NCBI GenBank assembly: GCA_963748385.1
Contig: CAVVIQ010000020.1
Span: forward strand, 391,777-455,776
Direction of reading: 5' to 3'
DNA length: 64,000 nt
Source: Rhodoblastus sp963748385
Lineage (GTDB): Bacteria > Pseudomonadota > Alphaproteobacteria > Rhizobiales > Beijerinckiaceae
Shown: positions 56,999-64,000 of the stretch, in pieces
How positions within the stretch are numbered: position 1 is the first letter of the stretch
How the letters are laid out: each line of letters begins with the position of its first letter
Notes under the pieces: model-generated
Told to the model about the DNA's origin: nothing
Databases searched by the model: none
The model's input: only the letters and a program-made list of their open reading frames with translations
Made by a program: the position numbers and the translations under genes

Positions 56999-58047
56999 TC
57001 CTTGTCGATATTGGAGCGGAAAACCACCTTTTCCCGTTCCGTCCGCGCCGCGTTTTCATAGGCGCCGACGATGCGCCGCACCAGATCGTGGCGGACCACA
57101 TCGGCTTCGGTCAAGGTCACGAGGCCGACGCCTTCGAGATTTTTCAGCAAGGCGATGGCTTCGCTAAGGCCCGATTTCTGGCCCGGGGGCAAGTCGGTCT
57201 GGGTCGGATCGCCGGTGACGATCATCCGCGAACCCTCGCCAAGACGGGTCAGAAACATCTTCATCTGCATGGCGGTGGCGTTTTGCGCCTCGTCCAGCAA
57301 AACGCATGAATTGCTGAGAGTTCGCCCGCGCATGAATGCGAGGGGGGCGACTTCGATCATGCCGGTCTGCATGCCCCTTTCGACCGTGCGCGGGTCCATG
57401 AAATCCTGCAGCGCGTCATAGATCGGGCGCAGATAAGGATCGACTTTCTCGCGCATGTCGCCGGGCAGAAAACCCAGCCGCTCGCCGGCCTCGACGGCGG
57501 GGCGCGACAATATCAGGCGCTCGACCACGCCCTGCTCCAGCAGGGACACGGCATGGCCGACGGCGAGCCAGGTTTTGCCCGTGCCGGCCGGGCCCGCGGC
57601 GAAAACCAGCTCGAAGCGCTTCAGGTCGCGGATGTAAAGGTCCTGGGCCGCCGTTCGGGCGCGCACCGGCCCTTTCTTGCGCGTCGCGATCTGCTCGAAG
57701 GTCGAGCGCGGGCCGGGGCTTTCGCTGGGAAAGAGATTGCCCTGCAAGGCGCATTCCTGGATCGCGCCATCGACGTCGCCCATGGTCGCCGGATGGCCCG
57801 AACGCGCCCGTGTCCAGAGAATTTGCAGGACCCGCCGGGCGTGGCCCACCGCCTCGGGCTCGCCCTTGATGACGACATGATTGCCATTGGTGTTGAGCGC
57901 AACATTCAGGCGCCGTTCGATGCGCGCGAGATTCTGGTCATATTGGCCGAAGACCAGCGAAGCGGTGCGGTTGTCCTCGAGGGTCAGCCCCGATTCCGTC
58001 GCCGCGCCGTTTTCGGCCTTTTCCAGCGCGTCCTCGAATGAGGTCAT
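56986..58047 (-). CDS. phoH: PhoH-family ATPase (PhoH-like)
   Basis: 353 residues from ATG 58047. An N-terminal KH-like part (to about residue 100) and the PhoH core with Walker A G-P-A-G-T-G-K-T (about 164-171), S-R-P-A-V-E-A-G-E-R-L-G-F-L-P-G and Walker B V-L-L-D-E-A-Q-N (about 269-276) then V-T-G-D-P-T-Q-T-D-L-P. The function is not settled but is linked to RNA metabolism and to YbeY. The upstream frame without stop runs into miaB sequence, an artefact of indels there rather than a fusion. Confidence 0.94.
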   Translation of the reverse strand: MTSFEDALEKAENGAATESGLTLEDNRTASLVFGQYDQNLARIERRLNVALNTNGNHVVIKGEPEAVGHARRVLQILWTRARSGHPATMGDVDGAIQECALQGNLFPSESPGPRSTFEQIATRKKGPVRARTAAQDLYIRDLKRFELVFAAGPAGTGKTWLAVGHAVSLLEQGVVERLILSRPAVEAGERLGFLPGDMREKVDPYLRPIYDALQDFMDPRTVERGMQTGMIEVAPLAFMRGRTLSNSCVLLDEAQNATAMQMKMFLTRLGEGSRMIVTGDPTQTDLPPGQKSGLSEAIALLKNLEGVGLVTLTEADVVRHDLVRRIVGAYENAARTEREKVVFRSNIDKDWSP

Positions 58048-59482
58048 GATGGCGCCGCGCCTCTTGGCCTCCGCCAGACGGCCGAACAGCGAATTCGAGC
58101 CGCATTCGACGATTTCGACCGCCGCGACCTTGCCGATCAGGCCTGTCCGGCCCGTCGGCCTGGACCGGCTGGAGATAGGGGGTTTTTCCCGCGATCTGCC
58201 CCGGCCGGCGGCCCGGCTTCTCGAACAGGACATCGACGGTCCGGCCGACCAGAGCCCGATTGAACGCCTGCCGTTGCGCCTCGACCAGTTCGCCGAGGCG
58301 GGCGAGGCGCTCGGCCTTGACCTCTTCCGCGACCTGATCCTCACGCTCGGCGCCCGGCGTGCCGGGACGCGGCGAATATTTGAAATAGAACGTCGATGCG
58401 AAATCGACGGCGCGGATCAAGGCGAGCGTAGCCTCGAAATCCTCATCCGTCTCGCCGGGAAAGCCGACGATGAAATCCGACGACAAGGCGATATCGGGCC
58501 GCGCCGCGCGAATCTTTTCGACCAGCCGCAGATAATCCTCGGCCCGGTGCTTGCGGTTCATGGCGGCGAGAATGCGATCCGAGCCCGATTGCACCGGAAG
58601 ATGCAGGAAAGGCATCAGTTTTGCGGATTCGCCATGGGCGCGGATCAGGTCGTCGCGTCATGTCGTTGGGATGGCTGGTGGTGTAGCGCAGGCGCTCCAG
58701 CCCCTCGACCTCGGCCAGCCGCTCGATCAGCCGGGCCAGCGACCAGATCTTTTCGCCTTCGCGCCGCCGCCGTGAAAAGCGTTGACGTTCTGCCCGAGCA
58801 GAGTGATTTCGCGCACCCCGGCGCGAGACAAAGCCTCGGCTTCGGCGACGATTTTCTCCGCGTCGCGCGAGGCTTCGGCGCCGCGCGTATAGGGCACGAC
58901 GCAGAAGGAGCAGAATTTGTCGCAGCCCTCCTGGACCGTGAGGAAGGCGCTGACGCCGCGCGTCCTGATTTTTTCGTCGGAGGGCGGCGTCAGATGGTCG
59001 AATTTGTCGTCGGCCGGAAAATCGGTGTCGATCACCGGCCCGTCCGCGGCGAGCGCGCACCAGCTCCGGCAGGCGATGATAGCTCTGCGGCCCGACGACG
59101 ATATCGACCGCGCGCTGCTTGCGCAGGATTTCCCCGCCTTCGGCCTGGGCGACGCAGCCGGCCACCGCAATGCGCAAATTCCTGCCCTCGGCGCGGCGCT
59201 CCTCTTTCAGCCGCGCAACCGTCCCAGCTCGGAAAAGACCTTTTCGGAGGCTTTCTCGCGAATGTGGCAGGTGTTCAGAATGACCAGATCGGCGTCTTCG
59301 AGCGCGCTCGTCTCCGAAAAGCCTTCGGGCGCCAGGACATCCGCCATGCGCGCGGCGTCATAGACATTCATCTGACAGCCAAAGGATTTGACGAGAAGTT
59401 TCCTGGCCGCCTTTTCGCCTCGGTCAGACAGGGCGGGCGTCCAGTCGGTCTGCACCGCGGCGCCTTCGAGATCGGACTTCAA
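58044..59482 (-). CDS. miaB: tRNA-2-methylthio-N6-dimethylallyladenosine synthase, several frameshifts
   Basis: MiaB adds a methylthio group at A37 of some tRNAs. The N-terminal domain (L-L-V-K-S-F-G-C-Q-M-N, then I-L-N-T-C-H-I-R) is in one frame, then V-A-G-C-V-A-Q-A-E, then the radical-SAM site C-D-K-F-C-S-F-C-V-V-P-Y-T-R-G in another, then R-Y-T-T-S-H-P-N, then P-F-L-H-L-P-V-Q-S-G-S and the TRAM end (L-I-G-K-V-A-A-V-E-I-V-E-C-G-S-N-S-L). At least five indels (near 58165, 58655, 58765, 59055 and 59215) are needed. The intended stop is unclear; it probably overlaps the phoH ATG. Confidence 0.85.
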
Positions 59483-60360
59483 ATTTCCTCCGCGACATCG
59501 GAATCGAGCTTTTCGAGCGCCGATCCTACGCCTTTCCGCCGCGAATTTCCCGAATTTTTATTCTCCAAGCCCAATGGCGCGATCCGCGCCTCGGCCAGCG
59601 CGCGCACCCTGTTTTCGGTTTCGAGCGCGATGGCCTTGCGGTCGCTGTCGGCCCGGAAAGCAAGCGGCGCGCCGAAACGCACCCGGCAATCGACCGGCGC
59701 GCTTTTCAGCAGCAGCCAGATATGGGGCGCGAGATCGGCGTCGCCGAACCAGGCCAGGGCGCGGCGGCTCTCCTCGTCGAGCGGCTTGCCCCTGGAATGG
59801 GTGTAAACGATCGCCGCCGGCTGGATCGTCACCTCGGCGACATCGGGAAAGAGGCGCAAGGCTTCGCGCGCCGCCGCGAAATGCGACGGCTTGAAGCTCA
59901 GAACCCCCGCGCCGTCGGTGGAGGTGCCTTCGCCAAACAGCAGAACGTCCTCGCCGGCGATCATCTTCCGCGCCATCAGCGCGTTGACGCGGGGCACGTC
60001 GGCGCGGCTGTCCCGACGCACGAAAATCGTGTCCTGAACCCTGGCGAAGGCGCCCAGGAGCGGCCAGCCCGCGACCTCGCTCTTGGCGACGAAACAGGGC
60101 GTCTCCCGGCTCGCCAAAGCGAGAATGTCGCTCCACGACACATGATTGGCGACGATCATCCGGGGTTTCGGCCCCAGAAGCGCGTCGCCTTCGAAATGGA
60201 CCCGAAGCCCGAGCAGGGCGCAAATCGTCCGCGAAAAAAATACCGAAATATTCCGCGACAAGGCCCAGCCACGGCGCCGCGCCAAGGCCTGGATCGGGAC
60301 GCCGAAGGTATAAAAGCCCAGCAGGGCGAGGATCAGGAAAAACGTTCGGAAATAAGCCAT
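59479..60360 (-). CDS. 1-acyl-sn-glycerol-3-phosphate acyltransferase-like protein
   Basis: 293 residues. The H-x4-D catalytic motif is N-H-V-S-W-S-D-I-L-A (about residues 72-81) and the F-G-E-G-T-S motif (binding glycerol phosphate) is at about 143-148. An N-terminal helix (F-F-L-I-L-A-L-L-G-F-Y-T-F) anchors it to the membrane. It may make phosphatidic acid or acylate an unusual acceptor such as ornithine lipid. The stop overlaps the miaB ATG (ATGA). A Fur-family gene that usually lies between it and rimI in rhizobia is absent. Confidence 0.88.
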   Translation of the reverse strand: MAYFRTFFLILALLGFYTFGVPIQALARRRGWALSRNISVFFSRTICALLGLRVHFEGDALLGPKPRMIVANHVSWSDILALASRETPCFVAKSEVAGWPLLGAFARVQDTIFVRRDSRADVPRVNALMARKMIAGEDVLLFGEGTSTDGAGVLSFKPSHFAAAREALRLFPDVAEVTIQPAAIVYTHSRGKPLDEESRRALAWFGDADLAPHIWLLLKSAPVDCRVRFGAPLAFRADSDRKAIALETENRVRALAEARIAPLGLENKNSGNSRRKGVGSALEKLDSDVAEEI

Positions 60361-60416
60361 TCGCGCCGGTTAGGTCCATGTCATGACATATTTATGACGA
60401 CTTGCTCGGCCCAGCT

Positions 60417-60902
60417 TCAGACCAGGGCGCGGCGCATGATCAGGGCGTCGCCGGCTTTCCCCTCGGCTTTCGCATAATAGCTCTTGCGCCGGCCTTCGAC
60501 GGAAAAGCCAAAACGGCGATAAAGCGCGAGCGCCGCCGCATTGGCCTCATCGACCTCGAGAAAGAGGTTCTTGACGCGCAGCGCCGCCAGCCGCGCCAGA
60601 TGAGCGGCCAGGAGTTTCTGGCCATGACCATGACGCCGTGAGCCGGGCGCGACGACGATGGTCAGGATTTCGGCTTCGTCCGCCGCACGGCGCGACAGAA
60701 TGAAGCCGGCGAGGCTGGTTTTGACGTCGATTCCTTCTCCCACGCAGGCCGGGTCGTTCAGCAGGGCCTCGAATTCCGCGACCGACCAGGGATGGGCGAA
60801 GCTCGTCCGGTGCAGGCGGGCGCAGGAGGCGGCGTCGGCGACGCGAAGCCGGCGCGACACGCCGGCCGCGTCGCGCCAGCCGAAGAGGAACGGCGGCTTC
60901 AT
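60417..60902 (-). CDS. rimI: Ribosomal-protein-alanine N-acetyltransferase-like
   Basis: 161 residues from ATG 60902. GNAT fold: acetyl-CoA binding V-V-A-P-G-S-R-R-H-G-H-G-Q-K-L-L-A-A-H-L at about residues 84-103, with F-L-E-V-D-E-A-N-A-A-A-L-A-L-Y-R-R-F-G-F after it, the RimI signature. It acetylates the N-terminus of S18 in E. coli. Coupled to tsaB (four-base overlap, ATGA), as in most proteobacteria. The longer N-terminus (about 20 extra residues) is unassigned. Confidence 0.9.
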   Translation of the reverse strand: MKPPFLFGWRDAAGVSRRLRVADAASCARLHRTSFAHPWSVAEFEALLNDPACVGEGIDVKTSLAGFILSRRAADEAEILTIVVAPGSRRHGHGQKLLAAHLARLAALRVKNLFLEVDEANAAALALYRRFGFSVEGRRKSYYAKAEGKAGDALIMRRALV

Positions 60903-61590
60903 GGGCTTGCGATCGTCGCGGCACGCCGCCCGGCGGGCCGGGCGTCGGGGGGCTTGAGGTAAATCGGCCGCGCCGGCGCATTTTCGGGGGAAGCCGCGAG
61001 CCCGAGGCCGGCGACGGAAAGGATGTCGGGCGACGGAGAATCGTTCGCCACCACAATGTCCACGCCGCCCAGGGCCGCTTCCTCGCGCAGCAGGACGGCG
61101 CCCGAGCCGGCTGCGCGCACCCGGCCGCCGCCAAGAAGACGGCAGGCGTCCTTCACCGCCATGATTCGCGGCGAAGTGAGGATGCGGCCTCCCGGGCCGT
61201 AGGCGGAGAAATAGATATGGCCATGCCGCGCGTCGATCGCCGCCGCGACGATGCCGTCCGCGTCCCGCGCCAGAAGCGGAGCGGCGAAAGCCGCCAGTGT
61301 CGACACGCCGACCACGTCGAGGCCCCGGGCAAGCGCAATGCCACGCGCGGCGGCGAGGCCGATCCGGATGCCGGTGAATGAGCCCGGCCCGACGGTCACG
61401 GCGATGCGATCGAGAGAAGCGAACCGCCGTCAACCTTCGCCATGATCCTTTCGACCATCGGCAGAAGCGCTTCCGCGTGGCCCTTCTCCATGGCCATCAA
61501 TTCGCTCGCGACCGGCGCGCCGGCTCCCTCGTCGAGAACGCAGACGGAAACGGCCGGCAGCGCGGCGTCTATCGCAAGTATGCGCGTCAC
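60899..61590 (-). CDS. tsaB: tRNA threonylcarbamoyladenosine protein TsaB, frameshifted
   Basis: About 230 residues in two frames. The first (GTG 61590 to about 61425) has I-L-A-I-D-A-A-L-P-A-V-S-V. The second (about 61420 to 60899) has V-T-V-G-P-G-S-F-T-G-I-R-I-G-L-A-A-A-R-G, the TsaB signature. One T is missing near 61425 in G-G-T-T-C-G-C where G-G-T-T-T-C-G-C is expected. TsaB works with TsaD and TsaE in making t6A37; it is needed in most bacteria, so the break is likely an artefact. RimI follows by ATGA. Confidence 0.88.
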
Positions 61591-61630
61591 GCCCGCAGTT
61601 TCCTCTCGCGTGCAAGGCCCATCCAAGCGC

Positions 61631-62188
61631 TCAGATCTGCTCGACCGAGGTGACTTCCGGCACGAAATGGCAGATCAGGTTCTGGACGCCGCGCTTGAGG
61701 GTGGCGGTCGAGGACGGGCAGCCGGAACAGGCGCCTTTCATCTTGAGGAAGACCACGCCGTCCTTGAAGCCGCGGAACACGATGTCGCCGCCGTCCCCCG
61801 CCACGGCAGGACGGACGCGGGTTTCGAGCAGCTCCTTGACCTTGGCCACGATTTCCGCGTCTTCGGGCGCGAAATATTCGTCCTGCGCAGGCTCGCCGCC
61901 GGCGCCGTGCGAAAGGATCGGCGCCCCGGAGGTGAAATGCTCCATGATCACGCCGAGAATGGCCGGCTTGAGATATTGCCAGTCGCCCGACGATTTCGTC
62001 ACCGAAATGAAATCGGGTCCGAAAAACACCCCGCTGATCTCGCCGATGCCGAAAATGGCGCTCGCCAGCGGCGAGGCCTCGGCGGCTTGCGCGCTCGGCA
62101 TGTCGACGGGGGCGCCGTTGAGCACTGTGACGCCGGGAATGAATTTCAACGTCGCGGGATTGGGCGTCGCTTCAGTCTGAATGAACAT
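61631..62188 (-). CDS. NifU-type Fe-S scaffold protein (Nfu)
   Basis: 185 residues. The N-terminal Nfu domain starts M-F-I-Q-T-E-A-T-P-N-P-A-T-L-K-F and contains F-F-G-P-D-F-I-S-V-T-K. The C-terminal NifU domain has V-R-P-A-V-A-G-D-G-G-D-I and the cluster motif K-G-A-C-S-G-C-P-S-S (C-x-x-C). This matches the alphaproteobacterial Nfu proteins that pass 4Fe-4S clusters to apoproteins. It lies between trpS and tsaB, as usual for rhizobia, although the universal-stress gene often seen there is absent. Confidence 0.93.
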   Translation of the reverse strand: MFIQTEATPNPATLKFIPGVTVLNGAPVDMPSAQAAEASPLASAIFGIGEISGVFFGPDFISVTKSSGDWQYLKPAILGVIMEHFTSGAPILSHGAGGEPAQDEYFAPEDAEIVAKVKELLETRVRPAVAGDGGDIVFRGFKDGVVFLKMKGACSGCPSSTATLKRGVQNLICHFVPEVTSVEQI

Positions 62189-62289
62189 TCAAGCCTCCAA
62201 GATCGTCCGGTTCAAGGCCGGAGATGGTTCCTCTGGTTAGATAAGCCTTTCGCCAAAAGAGTGAAAGGCCGGACCTTTCCGCACCCTGC

Positions 62290-63320
62290 TCAGCGGATGA
62301 AGCCGACAATGTCCTTGACCTGGGCCATGTTCGGCTCGGCGATGGCGCGCGCGCGCTTCGCCCCTTCGCGCAGGACGGAATCGATAAAGGCCGGGTCGGC
62401 CTCGAGCCGGCGCATTTCGGCGCCGATCGGACCGAGTCGCGTCACCGCGAGGTCGATCAGGGCCTGTTTGAAGGCCGAGAATTGCGCGCCGCCGAATTGC
62501 CGGAGGACGGCTTCGGGCGTCGAATCGCTCAGGGCCGCGAAAATGCCGACCAGATTTTCGGCCTCGGGCGCCGCTCAGACCGTCCTTGCCGCCGGCAGCG
62601 GCTCGGGATCGGTCTTGGCCTTGCGCACTTTCTGCGCGATCGCGTCGGCATCGTCGGTCAGGTTGATGCGCGAATAATCGGACATGTCGGATTTGGACAT
62701 TTCTTCGTGCCGTCGCGCAGGCTCATCACCCGCGTCGCCGGGCCCTGGATCAGCGGCTCCGGCAGCGGGAAGAAGTCGCCCTCGTGGCCGTTGGCGGCGA
62801 TGGATTCGGCGAAATCATTGTTGAATTTCTGCGCGATGTCGCGCGCGAGTTCGAGATGCTGCTTCTGGTCCTCGCCGACCGGCACATGGGTCGCCTGGTA
62901 GAGCAGGATGTCGGCCGCCATCAGGCCGGATAGGCGAAGAGGCCGACCGAGGCGTTCTCGCGATCCTTGCCGGCCTTTTCCTTGAACTGGGTCATGCGGT
63001 TGAGCCAGCCGATGCGCGCGACGCAGTTGAAGATCCAGGCGAGCTCGGCATGTTCGGGGACCTGGCTCTGATTGAAGATGATGTTTTTCGCCGGATCGAT
63101 GCCGGCAGGCGATATAGGCGGCGGCACCTCGCGGATCGCCTGCGCGCAGTTCGCTCGGGTCCTGCGGCACGGTGATGGCGTGCAGATCGACGATGCAGAA
63201 GATGCACTCGTGCGTCTCCTGCAGCGCGACCAAGTTGACGATGGCGCCGAGATAATTGCCGAGATGCAGATTGCCGGTCGGCTGCACGCCGGAAAAGACG
63301 CGTTCGGGGAAGGAGGTCAT
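62290..63320 (-). CDS. trpS: Tryptophanyl-tRNA synthetase, several frameshifts
   Basis: After repair about 345 residues. The class I HIGH-type motif is G-N-L-H-L-G-N-Y-L-G-A near the start. V-D-L-H-A-I-T-V and N-I-I-F-N-Q-S-Q-V-P-E-H-A are in separate frames, and the KMSKS motif is recovered by adding one base (observed K-C-P-N-P-T, expected K-M-S-K-S-D) near 62700. The C-terminal frame ends D-I-V-G-F-I-R at 62290. Indels are needed near 62575, 62700, 62930 and 63115 at least. TrpS is essential, so the breaks must be errors unless another copy exists. Confidence 0.86.
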
Positions 63321-63415
63321 CGCGATCCGCCAGGGGGTGAAAGTTTGACCGTCTTATGGCCGCGCGCGAAATTCCTGGCAAGGGCGTGTGAAAAATCATC
63401 AATCGCCTGCCAACA

Positions 63416-64000
63416 TCACAGGATGAAGCGGCTCAGATCGACATTGCGTGACAATTCCCTCATGCGCGCCTCGACATAGGGGCCATCCACCCTCACGACC
63501 TGGCCGGAATGGTCGGCCGCCGAAAAACTGACCTCGTCCAGCACCCGCTCCATCACCGTCTGCAAGCGCCTCGCGCCGATATTCTCGACGCTCGAATTGA
63601 CCTGAACGGCGACGCGCGCCAGGGTTTCGATGGCGTCCGGCGTGAAATCCAGCGTGACGCCCTCGGTGGCCAGCAGAGCGCAATATTGCTTGGTCAGGCT
63701 GGCCTCGGGCTGGGTCAGGATGCGCTTGAAATCCTCCTCGTCGAGTGAGACAGTTCGACGCGGATCGGCAGGCGGCCCTGCAATTCGGGCAGAAGGTCGG
63801 ACGGCTTGGCGAATGAAAGGCGCCCGAGGCGATGAAGAGAATATGGTCCGTCTTCACCGCGCCATGCTTGGTCGCCACCGTCGTGCCCTCGATCAGGGGC
63901 AGCAGGTCGCGCTGCACGCCCTCGCGCGAAACGTCGCCGGCGCGGCCGTCCCGCGCGCAGATCTTGTCGATTTCGTCGAGGAAGACGATGCCGTTGTTTT
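63416..64000 (-). CDS. hslU: ATP-dependent protease ATPase HslU, 3' part, frameshifted
   Basis: The minus strand at the window end gives Walker B I-V-F-L-D-E-I-D-K-I, then V-Q-R-D-L-L-P-L-I-E-G-T-T-V and T-D-H-I-L-F-I-A-S-G-A-F-H, followed after indels near 63745 and 63815 by the rest, including S-V-E-N-I-G-A-R-R-L-Q-T-V-M-E-R and the end L-S-R-F-I-L at 63416. HslU unfolds substrates for HslV. The C-terminal S-R-F-I-L is the peptide that inserts into HslV. The 5' end, with Walker A, is beyond the window. Confidence 0.88.

Overview
The window is a chromosomal, GC-rich stretch of an alphaproteobacterium, most probably a Hyphomicrobiales (Rhizobiales) member. The best evidence is gene order. The run plsC-like / miaB / phoH / ybeY / corC-like / lnt / XRE regulator / metK / trmB, the block mutM // ubiE / ubiB / coaBC / dut, and trpA / accD / folC are all typical rhizobial neighbourhoods. 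The broken porin (signal peptide, then an Ala/Pro-rich stretch, then a W-T-G-F-Y-x-G-A-N start) is of the kind common in Beijerinckiaceae, Methylocystaceae and Bradyrhizobium relatives. I cannot name the genus from the sequence alone. There are no rRNA genes, CRISPR arrays, intact insertion sequences or prophage genes.

Layout. 0-4.9 kb: two VOC-fold genes divergent from a MarR regulator, then trpA-accD-folC and a GNAT acetyltransferase. 4.8-9.6 kb: a large PLP amino-acid decarboxylase and a flippase/glycosyltransferase pair, all on the minus strand. 9.8-15.5 kb: gshB-glnD, grpE, alkB and a PsiE-type membrane protein. 15.4-19.9 kb: a DUF1345 protein with a polyprenyl synthase, a DUF4399 secreted protein, tRNA-Leu(CAG), an alpha/beta hydrolase and a glycosyltransferase. 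20.1-27.4 kb: the translation block infC (AUU start), rpmI-rplT and pheS-pheT, with an unrelated small membrane protein inserted between pheS and pheT. 27.4-31.9 kb: SnoaL-like protein, class I fumarase, a Cys-rich secreted peptide, Vsr endonuclease, a PHA-granule protein and PuuD. 31.9-41.8 kb is the most accessory part: PAP2 phosphatase, DsbA-like isomerase, MoeB/ThiF, a decayed porin, msrA-yqhA-ridA divergent from a LysR gene, a Cys-rich protein next to a Crp/Fnr regulator and DUF2892, a zinc-type CDF exporter, tRNA-Ala(GGC), an L,D-transpeptidase and a SemiSWEET. 41.8-64 kb is mostly housekeeping on the minus strand: hrcA, rpsT, ech, cysK, dut-coaBC-ubiB-ubiE, (plus) mutM and a metallopeptidase, trmB-metK, XRE, lnt, corC-ybeY-phoH-miaB-plsC, rimI-tsaB, a NifU-type protein, trpS and the 3' part of hslU.

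A general caution: many genes are broken by one-base indels that a single inserted or removed base would repair. They include trpS and tsaB, which bacteria cannot normally lose, and they cluster at 29.9-41.7 kb and 58-64 kb. I read most of them as sequencing or assembly errors. The porin at 34.3-35.05 kb, which also carries an in-frame amber codon, is the best candidate for real decay.

Most interesting points: a perfect 20-bp palindrome just upstream of the metK promoter; a three-helix membrane protein between pheS and pheT that resembles cyclic-nucleotide (Pycsar-type) effector membrane domains in layout; an 11-cysteine 85-residue protein coupled to a Crp/Fnr regulator that seems to lack an ATG start; an apparently leaderless MarR gene whose operator-like repeats cover its own start; and an msrA-yqhA-ridA damage-repair operon divergent from a LysR regulator.
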